Source of the DNA: an uncultured Aquimarina sp.
Lineage (GTDB): Bacteria > Bacteroidota > Bacteroidia > Flavobacteriales > Flavobacteriaceae
Direction: 5' to 3'
Assembly (NCBI GenBank): GCA_947499005.1
Contig: CANMML010000008.1
Coordinates: 62,001 to 126,000 of the forward strand
DNA: 64,000 nt
Shown here: positions 1 to 8,208 of the stretch, in pieces
How the letters are laid out: every line of letters begins with the position of its first letter
Position numbering within the stretch: position 1 is the first letter of the stretch
Made by a program: the position numbers and the translations under genes
Notes under the pieces: model-generated
Seen by the model: the letters and a program-made list of their open reading frames with translations, nothing else
The model's database searches: none
What the model was told of the DNA's origin: nothing

Positions 1-68
1 AATTCAAAAAGTTCAAAGGATATTCTCCTCTCGCTTTTAGAAAAATGTATCGTAAAGTAAATAATTAA
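1..68 (+). CDS. C-terminal tail of an AraC-family regulator (partial)
   Basis: An open frame enters from the left edge and stops at TAA 66-68. It reads FKKFKGYSPLAFRKMYRKVNN, which fits the end of the second helix-turn-helix of AraC/XylS proteins (phenylalanine-rich helix, then G-x-S-P-x-x-F/Y-R-K-x-Y). Only about 21 residues are visible, so neither the effector domain nor the regulated genes can be judged. The family call is by pattern from a short tail and could be wrong. Confidence 0.5.
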   Translation, partial: FKKFKGYSPLAFRKMYRKVNN

Positions 69-137
69 TATAATTGATCCGTTACCAAAATAAAAAAGCT
101 TTAAATTTCGTTTGTAAACTGGTCTAAATAATTACTT

Positions 138-800
138 ATGAAAAATTTAAAGTTTGTTATCATACTATTACTAATTGTAGGTTGTTCGAAAAGTTCTAAA
201 AAAGAACTACCAACAAATAATAGTCATACTGTAGAAGAAATAACTACACAAGAAGATATCTCTAACAAAACTCCAGAAGCAACTTCCGAGACCCTTACAA
301 CTAAAGAAGTTTCTAAAAAGACAAAAGTTACCGATGCCGAATTACAAAATACTATTGATACGTTTATAAACTGCAAGGCCAATAGCAGTAGCCGTAAAGA
401 ATGTAGAAACGCAATTACAGCTTTTATAAGTACTACTTATGGATTAAATGAGTTTAAAGACAAACTAGGTAACTATGAAATTTACGATAGTATACAACCT
501 ATCATTAAAAGAACAAAAGCTTGGAAGTCACTTGGGTCAGCTATAAATCAACGACATATTGACAAGGCTGTTTCTCTTGTTCAAAACGGAGGTCTAGCCT
601 TGGTTATTGATACCTCTGAAAGTTATGGACATGTAACGGTTATTCGTCCTAGTGAAACAAAAAAATCTGGATCTTGGAATTTAGAACTTCCTAAAGTACT
701 ATCTCTTTTTAACAATAAACCAGAGAAGTCTTTTTATAATAAAAGTCTTGCATATGCTTTCAAGAAAAGTGACGCTTTAAAGATTTTTATTCGAGAATAA
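138..800 (+). CDS. Putative lipoprotein of unknown function
   Basis: A 220-residue protein starting with a lipoprotein signal peptide: basic MKNLK, a hydrophobic run, and the lipobox I-V-G-C with the lipidated cysteine at residue 16. A Ser/Thr/Glu/Lys-rich low-complexity linker (about 17-65) follows, typical of a tether. The rest is a mixed-charge globular region of about 150 residues with two cysteines (near residues 79 and 89) that I cannot place in a family. It is probably exported and anchored to a membrane. It is followed by a palindromic repeat and then msrA on the same strand, about 250 bases away, so co-transcription is doubtful. Confidence 0.8.
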   Translation: MKNLKFVIILLLIVGCSKSSKKELPTNNSHTVEEITTQEDISNKTPEATSETLTTKEVSKKTKVTDAELQNTIDTFINCKANSSSRKECRNAITAFISTTYGLNEFKDKLGNYEIYDSIQPIIKRTKAWKSLGSAINQRHIDKAVSLVQNGGLALVIDTSESYGHVTVIRPSETKKSGSWNLELPKVLSLFNNKPEKSFYNKSLAYAFKKSDALKIFIRE

Positions 801-869
801 TTTTTATCGTAGTTTTTATGTAGAGCAATTTTATTTACTTTTTCTAGAAGAAATCATATCTTTTTAGGG

Positions 870-944
870 CGTCATGCTGAATTTATTTCAGCATCTCACT
901 AGCTTTTTCTTATTATGGGATGCTGAAATAAATTCAGCATGACG
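870..944. repeat. Cruciform-type intergenic repeat, copy 1
   Basis: Two perfect 26-base inverted arms (870-895 and 919-944) beginning CGTCATGCTGAA enclose a 23-base loop. Each arm is itself nearly palindromic (TGCTGAA...TTCAGCA), so the element can fold either as one long hairpin or as two small ones. A near-identical copy lies at 1771-1839; the two copies flank msrA. It resembles the dispersed palindromic repeats common between genes of flavobacteria. It encodes nothing and may also act as a transcription terminator. Confidence 0.9.
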
Positions 945-1054
945 AAACTTCAAGGAAATTTCTTTAATAAAAGTAGTTTAAATAAAATTACCCTGATTTT
1001 TATGTAATGATATGCTTAAAAATCGTACTTATTGAATAGATACGATTTAAGACT

Positions 1055-1714
1055 ATGAAATTATTCCTTATAACACTTCTTACTGCTTTTTTATCAAGCA
1101 CTACCAATTCTTGTTCTAATAATGGCAAGCCTACTACAGTAAATAAAGATACTGTAGCCGAACCAATACAAACCGAGCGAAAAGATGGATTAAAGAATGC
1201 TTACTTTGCTAGTGGCTGTTTTTGGTGTGTAGAAGGCATTTATGAAAGTGTAAAAGGAGTTGAAGAGGTTATTTCTGGTTATGCTGGAGGTCATGTCAAA
1301 AACCCTACTTATCGACAAGTTAGTTATGGAAAAACAGGACATGCAGAAACGGTCGAAGTGCAATATGATCCTAATATTATTTCTTTTAAAGAATTAGTTA
1401 CGGTGTATTATGCTTCGCAAGATCCTACGACATTCGGACAAAAACCCGATTTTGGATCGGCATATCGTTCGGTTGTCTTTTATCAAAATGCTCAAGAAAA
1501 AGAAATTATTGAGTTTACTAAAAATGAAATTCAAAAAGAATTAGCCAATAAAAAAGTGGTTACAGAAGTATTGCCTTTTCAAAAATTTTGGCCTGCTGAG
1601 GCTTATCATCAAGATTTCGAGAAGAGAAATCCTACTTACCCTTACATCGTTCGAATTTCTATTCCTAGATTAAATAGATTTAAAGCCAAGCATCCTGAAT
1701 TACTCAAACCATAA
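1055..1714 (+). CDS. msrA: Peptide-methionine (S)-S-oxide reductase MsrA, exported form
   Basis: Reduces the S-epimer of methionine sulfoxide in oxidised proteins and free methionine. The MsrA signature is complete: G-C-F-W-C at 54-58 with catalytic Cys55, then the S-G-Y-A-G-G, GHAE and Y-H-Q-D-F motifs. The 219 residues exceed a cytoplasmic MsrA because of an N-terminal signal segment ending near Cys20 (T-N-S-C, a weak lipobox), so the enzyme probably works in the periplasm or as a membrane-anchored lipoprotein. No MsrB domain is fused and no msrB is adjacent. Nearly identical palindromic repeats lie on both sides of the gene. Confidence 0.95.
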   Translation: MKLFLITLLTAFLSSTTNSCSNNGKPTTVNKDTVAEPIQTERKDGLKNAYFASGCFWCVEGIYESVKGVEEVISGYAGGHVKNPTYRQVSYGKTGHAETVEVQYDPNIISFKELVTVYYASQDPTTFGQKPDFGSAYRSVVFYQNAQEKEIIEFTKNEIQKELANKKVVTEVLPFQKFWPAEAYHQDFEKRNPTYPYIVRISIPRLNRFKAKHPELLKP

Positions 1715-1770
1715 AAGAGGAAGCGTAATTTCATTTAACTTTTCCTTGAAGAAATTCTATTTTTGGGTGA

Positions 1771-1839
1771 CATGCTGAATTTATTTCAGCATCTCACTAG
1801 CCTTTTCTTATTATGGGATGCTGAAATAAATTCAGCATG
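1771..1839. repeat. Cruciform-type intergenic repeat, copy 2
   Basis: Second copy of the element at 870-944. Perfect 23-base arms at 1771-1793 and 1817-1839 enclose a 23-base loop that differs from copy 1 at one position. Similarity to copy 1 extends a little outside the arms on both sides (a TTGAAGAAAT-like stretch before and a CGAAATTTCAAAGAAA-like stretch after), so the mobile or duplicated unit is larger than the hairpin. It lies between msrA and the convergent gene at 1905, where it could also terminate transcription. Confidence 0.9.
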
Positions 1840-1904
1840 ACGAAATTTCAAAGAAAACATCCTGTGAAAAAGAACTATTCTTAGGTTCTTATGCCAATTA
1901 AGCA

Positions 1905-2534
1905 TTAATTTTCTAGAGATTTTTTTGCTTTATCGTAAATGTATAATGATAATTCTACTGTAGCTATAAAGATCATCAAATAGCCTAGTAGTTCAATACT
2001 TTCTTCACTTGCATCCTTTATAGATCTTCTATAATCAGTTTCCCCTAAAAGACTTTTCCAAATAACTTTTCGCCCATAAAGTCGAGAAAACACATGCAAT
2101 ACTAGACCTCCAAGAATCAACATTTTAAAATATGCAGTCGCACTTATTTCTGTAAAATGTTTTACAAAACTCTTTCTGTTTTTAATTAACGTATAGATCG
2201 TTGGTATAAGAATACACAATGCGATGATTTGCCATCCTTTATCATGAAGATGTCCTTCTAACCATGCATCCATTTCTCTCACAAAAGATACTGCAGCAAA
2301 CGAACCCAAACCTATAAAAAAGTAGCGTACAGATTTAAACTTATAAGCGATGAAATAAGAAATTAAAGCTACCGCTAAGATTAATAATTCTTGAAAATAT
2401 TCGGTACCCGAGCTTTCTTTAAAAGACTGCTTTGCCATATCTATTTCAATAGTTTTCGCTATTAAAAAGAATAATAAAGCGTACACAAATATTCTAACAA
2501 TATTAGCCGTTAAAGAATTTACATTGATCTTCAT
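1905..2534 (-). CDS. Six-helix integral membrane protein of unknown function
   Basis: A 209-residue hydrophobic protein with about six predicted membrane helices (NIVRIFVYALLFFLIA, YFQELLILAVALISYFIAY, VRYFFIGLGSFAAVSF, GWQIIALCILIPTIYTL, FKMLILGGLVLHVFS, LLGYLMIFIATVELSLYIY). I start it at the ATG at 2534 (MKINVNS); an in-frame start 24 bases earlier would only add residues before the first helix. Charged loops contain the paired E-R-E and D-E-S-x-E residues, but no catalytic motif is recognisable. No neighbour suggests a role. The inner-membrane location is an inference from hydropathy. Confidence 0.75.
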   Translation of the reverse strand: MKINVNSLTANIVRIFVYALLFFLIAKTIEIDMAKQSFKESSGTEYFQELLILAVALISYFIAYKFKSVRYFFIGLGSFAAVSFVREMDAWLEGHLHDKGWQIIALCILIPTIYTLIKNRKSFVKHFTEISATAYFKMLILGGLVLHVFSRLYGRKVIWKSLLGETDYRRSIKDASEESIELLGYLMIFIATVELSLYIYDKAKKSLEN

Positions 2535-2575
2535 AGAAATAATGGGTTTACGAATCACGAAACTAGTGCAAATTT

Positions 2576-2583
2576 TATATTTG
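2576..2583 (+). promoter_or_regulatory. Bacteroidota -7 box for the gene at 2650
   Basis: TATATTTG matches the Bacteroidota -7 consensus TAnnTTTG exactly. It gives a start of transcription near 2590 and a leader of about 60 bases, supporting the internal ATG at 2650 over the earlier in-frame start at 2524. Confidence 0.6.
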
Positions 2584-2649
2584 CGAAATGTAAATTTAAT
2601 TGTTTTTAAATTTCTTTCACTTAATAATCGTTATACAATCCTTTTAAAA

Positions 2650-3003
2650 ATGACAAATCTTCTGTTTGTTTATGGCACATTAATGCACAATGAAAAAAAC
2701 GAATATTCGCAATTATTAAAACAACATACTCAATTTATAAGTACTGGATTTATATACGCTAAGAAAATTGATCTTGGGCCTTATCCTGGAATAAAGATTG
2801 ACCCTACGAAGACTCACAAAACGCAAGGTGAGTTATATCGAATTACAAAGAACTCAAATATATTACTAGAATCTCTGGACGACTATGAAGGTTTTCTAAT
2901 TAATGACCCTGAAAATAGTTTATTTATTCGAAAAGAAATTGCTGTAACCACATCTACTACTGAATACAAAGCTTGGGTGTATGAATACGCAAAACCTCTT
3001 TAA
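2650..3003 (+). CDS. Gamma-glutamylcyclotransferase-like (AIG2/GGCT) family protein
   Basis: A 117-residue protein whose N-terminus LLFVYGTLM is the substrate-loop signature of the GGCT/AIG2 fold, followed by the glycine/proline pattern DLGPYPGI and the DDYEGF motif containing the acidic residue expected in this family. Members cyclise gamma-glutamyl amines or act on related amide links; the substrate here cannot be told. The frame is open upstream to 2524, but that start would overlap the divergent membrane-protein gene, and the family start is the ATG at 2650. It ends one base before the convergent kmo gene. Confidence 0.8.
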   Translation: MTNLLFVYGTLMHNEKNEYSQLLKQHTQFISTGFIYAKKIDLGPYPGIKIDPTKTHKTQGELYRITKNSNILLESLDDYEGFLINDPENSLFIRKEIAVTTSTTEYKAWVYEYAKPL

Positions 3004-3004
3004 A

Positions 3005-4381
3005 TTAAAGCACTTTCTCCTTAGAAAAGTCTCCAAGTAATTCGGCTTCTTCTTTTATAGCACTCATGACTACTTCTTTATCCCAATTTTCATGAATCCC
3101 TTCCATTTCCATAATCTTATCCATAATAGCAGCCTGCTGATCACCTCTTAAAAGCGCTTCTGCATAGGGCTTATTTGAAAAAGTTACCCTAGAATATAGG
3201 GGCATCCATAAACTTGGATATTTTTCAGCAAATTTATTTTCTATTTTTTTACGAAGAATAAAATTTGGATCTGCAGTTTTCGAACTCATTTCCATGAAAT
3301 TACGATACGAAAGTTCTGCTATAGCATCGGCATTAGGTTTTCGTTGTTCTTGATATTTTTCGAAAATAGGTTGCCAGTCTTCCCCTCCTACTTCATCAAT
3401 AATTCTATTTAACTGAAAAACATCTTCAAAACCAGCATTCATACCTTGTCCATAAAAAGGCACTATAGCATGAGCCGAGTCTCCGATTAAGGCTACTTTA
3501 TTCCAGTACGTCCAAGGATAACACTTCATCGTAACCAAGGCACTAGTCGGATTCTCAAAAAAGTCTTCCAAAAGTGTTGGCATAATCGTTAACGTATCGG
3601 GAAAATGTATTGCCCAAAAAGCAGAAACTTTTTCCTTAGTATCTAATGCTTCAAAAGCATTTTCTTTACCATCATGAGGCATAAATAAGGTACAAGTAAA
3701 GCTTCCATCTAGATTTGGTAGCGCAATCAACATAAATTTCCCTCTAGGCCAAATATGCAATGCATTTTTTTCTAGTACATGATTACCATTTTCATCTGCA
3801 GGGATTGTTAATTCTTTATATCCCGTATCTAGAAAATCTTGAGAATAATTAAATCGGCTACGACGTTGCATTTTGTGCCTTACTCTAGAGAATGCACCAT
3901 CGCACCCAAAAACCACATCGAACTGATGTCCTTCCCAATCTTCTTTTTCCGAATCTCCTGTAAATAATTTAGCTTCTGATAATTCTACATCCCAAACCTT
4001 TTCTTCGAATCTAAATTCCGAGCCAAATTTCTCGGCGATGTCAATCATACGACGGTTAAGAATACCTCGCGAAATACTATAGATTGCTTCTTCCTCTTTT
4101 CCGTAAGGCTGTATATAATCATCTTTTCCAACAATATGGATATGGCGATGATACATAGGAATACCTAGCTCCTCTACTCCTTCTTTGATTCCTGCTCCTT
4201 CCAAAGCATTCCATCCACGAACAGACATAGCCAAATTTATCGAGCGACCACTAAATTTAATATTCCGAATATCTGGCCTTCTATCAAAAACAGTGACTTT
4301 ATGCCCTCTTTTATTCAAATAAATAGCCCATAGCGAGCCGACTAAACCACTACCAACAATTGCTATATTCTGTTGTTTCAT
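3005..4381 (-). CDS. kmo: Kynurenine 3-monooxygenase
   Basis: FAD-dependent aromatic hydroxylase converting L-kynurenine to 3-hydroxykynurenine with NADPH and O2, in the kynurenine route of tryptophan degradation. At 458 residues it has the family's usual length. Visible motifs: the Rossmann G-x-G-x-x-G near 10-15 (VGSGLVGS), the FAD/NAD(P)H motif around FGCDGAFSRVR, and the second FAD motif GDSAHAIVPFYGQGMNAGFED. The C-terminal portion, which binds mitochondrial membrane in eukaryotes, is soluble-looking here. No other kynurenine-pathway gene is in the window; the gene appears monocistronic, with a terminator of the upstream gene between 4484 and 4514. Confidence 0.95.
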   Translation of the reverse strand: MKQQNIAIVGSGLVGSLWAIYLNKRGHKVTVFDRRPDIRNIKFSGRSINLAMSVRGWNALEGAGIKEGVEELGIPMYHRHIHIVGKDDYIQPYGKEEEAIYSISRGILNRRMIDIAEKFGSEFRFEEKVWDVELSEAKLFTGDSEKEDWEGHQFDVVFGCDGAFSRVRHKMQRRSRFNYSQDFLDTGYKELTIPADENGNHVLEKNALHIWPRGKFMLIALPNLDGSFTCTLFMPHDGKENAFEALDTKEKVSAFWAIHFPDTLTIMPTLLEDFFENPTSALVTMKCYPWTYWNKVALIGDSAHAIVPFYGQGMNAGFEDVFQLNRIIDEVGGEDWQPIFEKYQEQRKPNADAIAELSYRNFMEMSSKTADPNFILRKKIENKFAEKYPSLWMPLYSRVTFSNKPYAEALLRGDQQAAIMDKIMEMEGIHENWDKEVVMSAIKEEAELLGDFSKEKVL

Positions 4382-4483
4382 GCGATGATATTAATATTTT
4401 AATATACGGAAAAAGGATGAAGATCGCCGAAATTAAGTATAATTTGGAGTAAAGCACTTAACAATATCATAATATTTAATCAA

Positions 4484-4514
4484 AAAAGACCCTTGATAGG
4501 ATCAAAGGTCTTTT
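4484..4514 (-). terminator. Rho-independent terminator of the P-box gene at 4560
   Basis: Arms 4484-4497 and 4501-4514 (AAAAGACC...GGTCTTTT) pair over 14 positions with one mismatch and a 3-base loop. On the minus strand the stem is followed by a T-run (the A6 at 4482-4487). It lies 45 bases downstream of the stop at 4560 and separates that gene from kmo. Confidence 0.8.
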
Positions 4515-4559
4515 ATTTAAATTGTGCAACAGAAAGTTAAGCCCTCTTAGTTAATCGGC

Positions 4560-5372
4560 TTACAATCCTGCATATTTCCCTGTAATTTCATTATACAAAA
4601 AAGTCAATGAATTACTAAACTCAGAAATCTTGTTAATCGATAGACTATTAGAAAAAAACTTTTCTTTCTCTGTTCCCATATAATCGATCTTAGATTTTAC
4701 ATCTGAAAATTTAGCATTAATACCCGCAGTATTCAAACCACTAGTCGATAGTTTTTGGTAAGAAGTATTTACTTCCTCAAAAACTTTTTTCAATTCGCTT
4801 TCCAAACCAGTAGTATCTCCTCCCTGACTTTTTACTAAACGAATAGCAGCATAGTACTCACCTAATCGCTGAGACAACATACGTTGTTTACCTGATACAT
4901 TTACAGTGTTTATTTTTTCAGAATTACCTCCATCCTTGCTTCCTTGACTTTCTATTGCAAGCACAAGAGCATGACACTTTTTCAACAAATTATTTGATGC
5001 TGCCAAAATTGTATTTACATTCTTTTCTTTCTTGAAAATTACTACTTGCATGTATTCTTGCCAAGCAGCTTCTTCTGCCTTTATTGCAGCCTTTACATTT
5101 TCTGATGATTCTTTAGAGTTTTCAGATAGTTTTATAAAGTTCTTATTGAATAACTCTAGACTAGATTTATATTCTTTTTCAAAAGAAGCTCCCGAAGCTC
5201 CATTTAATTTTAACAAATATACTTTTGTTATTCGCTGAGAAAGCATACGTTGCATTCCCGAAATGTTAGTCGCTTCTCCATATGTTATGCTACCAAAATT
5301 TTCTAATTCGCCAAGTGCATACGTTGAAATTGAGAGAGCAAGCGTTAAAAATGTTACAATTAATCGTTTCAT
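4560..5372 (-). CDS. Secreted tandem P-box (PilJ/NarX-type sensor domain) protein
   Basis: A 270-residue exported protein with an N-terminal signal peptide ending near STYA (residue 19). It contains two copies of the motif S-G-x-Q-R-M-L-S-Q-R, at about 38-48 and 160-169. This is the core of the PilJ N-terminal / NarX-type domain, in which the P-box arginine of NarX binds nitrate or nitrite. Nearly everything else is predicted helix, as in that four-helix fold. There is no membrane helix after the signal and no kinase or methyl-accepting region, so it would be a free periplasmic ligand-binding protein. I start at 5372 because the longer frame has no signal peptide. It is a paralogue of 38694-39524 in the nitrate island. 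Confidence 0.8.
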   Translation of the reverse strand: MKRLIVTFLTLALSISTYALGELENFGSITYGEATNISGMQRMLSQRITKVYLLKLNGASGASFEKEYKSSLELFNKNFIKLSENSKESSENVKAAIKAEEAAWQEYMQVVIFKKEKNVNTILAASNNLLKKCHALVLAIESQGSKDGGNSEKINTVNVSGKQRMLSQRLGEYYAAIRLVKSQGGDTTGLESELKKVFEEVNTSYQKLSTSGLNTAGINAKFSDVKSKIDYMGTEKEKFFSNSLSINKISEFSNSLTFLYNEITGKYAGL

Positions 5373-5495
5373 AGTTATTTTAAATGTAATTTTTGGGTTG
5401 ATAAAAATACTATCAAACACATTATTTATCGAATAAAAACAAGTATTTAACAAAAAAATGAAATTTTATCAGATTTTTCTTTCAAAAAATATTAA

Positions 5496-6116
5496 ATGAG
5501 TAACAAAAAACACTTATCATTAAAAAACCTTGAAAACCTCGAACGTTTTACTAAAATAAATTTAATAAATAGTTTAACTGGCTATAAACCCGCAAACCTT
5601 TTAGCTACAAAAAACGAAAGTGAACAAACTAATTTGGCCGTTTTTAATTCTGTTTGTCATTTAGGGAGTGATCCTGCTATGATTCATTTTACATTAAGAC
5701 CTCATACTGTTGCTAGACATACTTATGAAAATATTTTAAGTACATCCTATTTTAGCATCAATGCTATCACCTCAAGTATAATAAAACAAGCTCACCAAAC
5801 TTCCGCAAAATACTCTGCTAATATTTCAGAATTTGACACCACAGGGTTGAATGAAGTTTACAAAAACAACTTCTTTGCTCCTTTTGTTGAGGAAAGTCCC
5901 ATTCAAATAGGTTGCAAGTATTTAAACACTTACGAAATAACAGAAAATGGTTGTTTATTAATAGTTGCTGCTATCGAAGAAGTGCATATAAATGAAGAAT
6001 TAATTGAAGAAGATGGGTTTTTAAATCTAGAAAAAGCCGATATCGCTAGTATTGTCGGTCTAGATGGATATTATAAGCCTAAAAAATTAGCTAGGTTTGA
6101 TTATGCTAGACCATAA
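5496..6116 (+). CDS. Flavin reductase family protein (FMN-binding split barrel)
   Basis: A 206-residue protein with the flavin-reductase-like split-barrel pattern: LTGYKPANLLATKN, then NLAVFNSVCHLGSDPAMIHFTLRP, HTYENILSTSYFSINAI and later the IQIGCKYLNTYEI strand. Relatives bind FMN and either reduce free flavin with NAD(P)H for a partner oxygenase or act as flavoenzymes themselves; no partner is adjacent. It is transcribed away from the P-box gene with a 123-base gap that must hold both promoters. The assignment rests on fold-level similarity, so the substrate is unknown. Confidence 0.8.
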   Translation: MSNKKHLSLKNLENLERFTKINLINSLTGYKPANLLATKNESEQTNLAVFNSVCHLGSDPAMIHFTLRPHTVARHTYENILSTSYFSINAITSSIIKQAHQTSAKYSANISEFDTTGLNEVYKNNFFAPFVEESPIQIGCKYLNTYEITENGCLLIVAAIEEVHINEELIEEDGFLNLEKADIASIVGLDGYYKPKKLARFDYARP

Positions 6117-6283
6117 TCTCAAACAACACCACACAACCCTAAATATCTAATTATTAATACTTAGTAAATTTAATTGTAAAAAAATAGTTACTTCTTGCCT
6201 CTATTTATCCTTTATAAGACTGTATTATAACATTTACGTGAAACTAAAAAACTAAAAACTTAAGACTATTGATTTTAATGTTG

Positions 6284-6291
6284 TACTTTTG
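6284..6291 (+). promoter_or_regulatory. -7 box of the DEAD-box helicase gene
   Basis: TACTTTTG, an exact TAnnTTTG match 20 bases before the ATG at 6312, implies a leader of about 15 bases. Confidence 0.65.
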
Positions 6292-6311
6292 CGGCTTATT
6301 TATTTGACATT

Positions 6312-8087
6312 ATGAGTACATTCCAAACGTTAGGGTTAGGAGAAGCCGTGTTGCAGGCAGTGGATGCCATGGGCTTTGTAACCCCTAGTGAAGTCCAAGA
6401 AAAAGCAATCCCAATCCTACTAGAAAACGATACCGATATCGTGGCCCTAGCGCAAACTGGAACTGGTAAAACTGCCGCTTTTGGGTTTCCGCTGATCGAA
6501 AAAATCGATCCAACAAACAAAAAAACACAAGGATTAATCCTTTCTCCTACAAGAGAACTGTGTTTACAGATTGCCACTGAAATTAAAAATTACAGCAAAT
6601 TCATTCCAAACTTAAATTCTGTTGCCGTTTATGGTGGTGCTAGTATTAGCGACCAAGCGAGACTGATAAAAAGAGGAGCGCAAATTATTGTCGCTACTCC
6701 TGGTCGTATGCAAGATATGATCAACAGAGGAATGGTTGATATTTCACAAATTAACTATTGTATATTAGATGAAGCTGATGAGATGCTAAATATGGGATTC
6801 TTTGAGGATATCAAAGCGATCCTTTCGCATACTCCTGATGAAAAATCTACTTGGTTATTTTCGGCTACCATGCCTAAAGAAGTATCGATTATTGCTAAAA
6901 AGTTTATGAGTAACCCTGTAGAAATTACAGTGGGAACTAAAAACTCTTCTAATAAAAATGTGAAGCATGAGTATTATACGGTTACAGCACGTGATCGTTA
7001 CCCTGCTTTAAAGCGTTTAGCTGATGCTAATCCGAATATTTTTTCTGTGATTTTCTGTAGAACTAAACGTGATACACAATCTGTTGCCGAAAAATTAATT
7101 GAAGACGGTTACAACGCCGCTGCAATACATGGAGATTTAAGTCAAAATCAACGTGATTTGGTAATGAAGAGTTTCCGTAATCGTCAAATCCAAATGTTAG
7201 TAGCTACAGATGTAGCCGCTCGTGGAATTGATGTAAACGATATTACTCACGTAATCAACTATCAATTACCTGACGATATTGAAACTTACAACCACCGTAG
7301 TGGTCGTACAGGTCGTGCAGGTAAGGATGGAACTTCGGTTGTAATTACTACTAAAAGTGATGCTCGAAGAATTAAAAGCATCGAGCGTATTTTAAAGACT
7401 ACTTTCGAGAAGAAAAATGTTCCTACTGGAAAAGAAATCTGTAAAATTCAGTTATTTAACCTAGCGGAGAAAATTGAAAAAACAGAAATCAATGAAGAAG
7501 TTGATCAATACTTACCTGAAATTAATTCTCATTTAGAGCACTTAACTAAGGAAGAATTGATTAAGAAACTAGTTACTGTCGAATTTACACGTTTTCATAA
7601 TTACTATAAGAAAATGCGTGACATCCAACCAATGGATGATAATGGGCGTGGTGATCGTGAACCTGATAGTAATGATGGTAGCACTCGTTACTTCATTAAT
7701 GTTGGGGAAAAGGACGGGTTCGATTGGATGTCGTTAAAAGACTTACTTAAGGATACTCTTAACCTTGGATCTGACGTTGTTAATAGAGTTGATGTAAAAG
7801 AGAGATTTTCTTTCTTCAACACTCCATCAGAACACGCTGAAGCTGTATTAGCTGCCTTTGAAGATGTTTTCTTAGAAGAGCGCAAAGTAAATATTGAAGT
7901 TTCTGAAAACCGTGGTGGTCGAGACAGAAAACGTCGTAGTGGCGGTGGTGGAGACAGAGACAGAAGCCGTTTTTCTAGAGGAGGCGGAAATAATTCTAGA
8001 GGAAATTACAGAGGTGGTGACCGTTCTAGAAATAGTAATGATAATGGCGGAGGACGTGATCGCAGAAAACGTCGCGACCGTTATTAG
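6312..8087 (+). CDS. deaD: DEAD-box RNA helicase, DeaD/CsdA-like with RG-rich tail
   Basis: ATP-dependent RNA helicase of 591 residues. In order: Q-motif region (1-30), Walker A AQTGTGKT near 50, PTREL, TPGR, the DEAD box in LDEADEML near 155, SAT, and in the second RecA domain DVAARGID and HRSGRTGRAG. A DbpA-like RNA-binding domain lies at about 460-535 (RYFINVGEKDGFDWMSLKDLL). The last 55 residues are a basic Gly/Arg/Asp-rich tail. This plan matches DeaD/CsdA and DbpA helicases, which remodel rRNA during ribosome assembly, especially in the cold. A second, shorter DEAD helicase lies at 51898. Confidence 0.9.
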   Translation: MSTFQTLGLGEAVLQAVDAMGFVTPSEVQEKAIPILLENDTDIVALAQTGTGKTAAFGFPLIEKIDPTNKKTQGLILSPTRELCLQIATEIKNYSKFIPNLNSVAVYGGASISDQARLIKRGAQIIVATPGRMQDMINRGMVDISQINYCILDEADEMLNMGFFEDIKAILSHTPDEKSTWLFSATMPKEVSIIAKKFMSNPVEITVGTKNSSNKNVKHEYYTVTARDRYPALKRLADANPNIFSVIFCRTKRDTQSVAEKLIEDGYNAAAIHGDLSQNQRDLVMKSFRNRQIQMLVATDVAARGIDVNDITHVINYQLPDDIETYNHRSGRTGRAGKDGTSVVITTKSDARRIKSIERILKTTFEKKNVPTGKEICKIQLFNLAEKIEKTEINEEVDQYLPEINSHLEHLTKEELIKKLVTVEFTRFHNYYKKMRDIQPMDDNGRGDREPDSNDGSTRYFINVGEKDGFDWMSLKDLLKDTLNLGSDVVNRVDVKERFSFFNTPSEHAEAVLAAFEDVFLEERKVNIEVSENRGGRDRKRRSGGGGDRDRSRFSRGGGNNSRGNYRGGDRSRNSNDNGGGRDRRKRRDRY

Positions 8088-8156
8088 TCTATGACTATTC
8101 TCTCTAAGATAATTTTTACGATATTTATTGTAAGATGATCTATAAATAAAGGACAA

Positions 8157-8194
8157 AAATGTAACGATTCTTATACTTTAGAGTCGTTACATTT
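8157..8194 (+). terminator. Hairpin after the helicase gene, overlapping the next promoter
   Basis: AAATGTAACGA(T)TC at 8157-8170 pairs with GA(G)TCGTTACATTT at 8181-8194: 14 pairs including one G-U, with a 10-base loop. It is the obvious candidate to end the helicase transcript 70 bases upstream, although no long T-run follows. It ends two bases before the -7-like TACCTTTA (8197-8204) of the next gene. Confidence 0.5.
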
Positions 8195-8208
8195 GATACC
8201 TTTAGCGC

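Noticed and set aside
7872-8156. Open frames opposite and beside the helicase tail
   Set aside because: They mirror the Gly/Arg-rich coding repeat in other frames; composition explains their openness.
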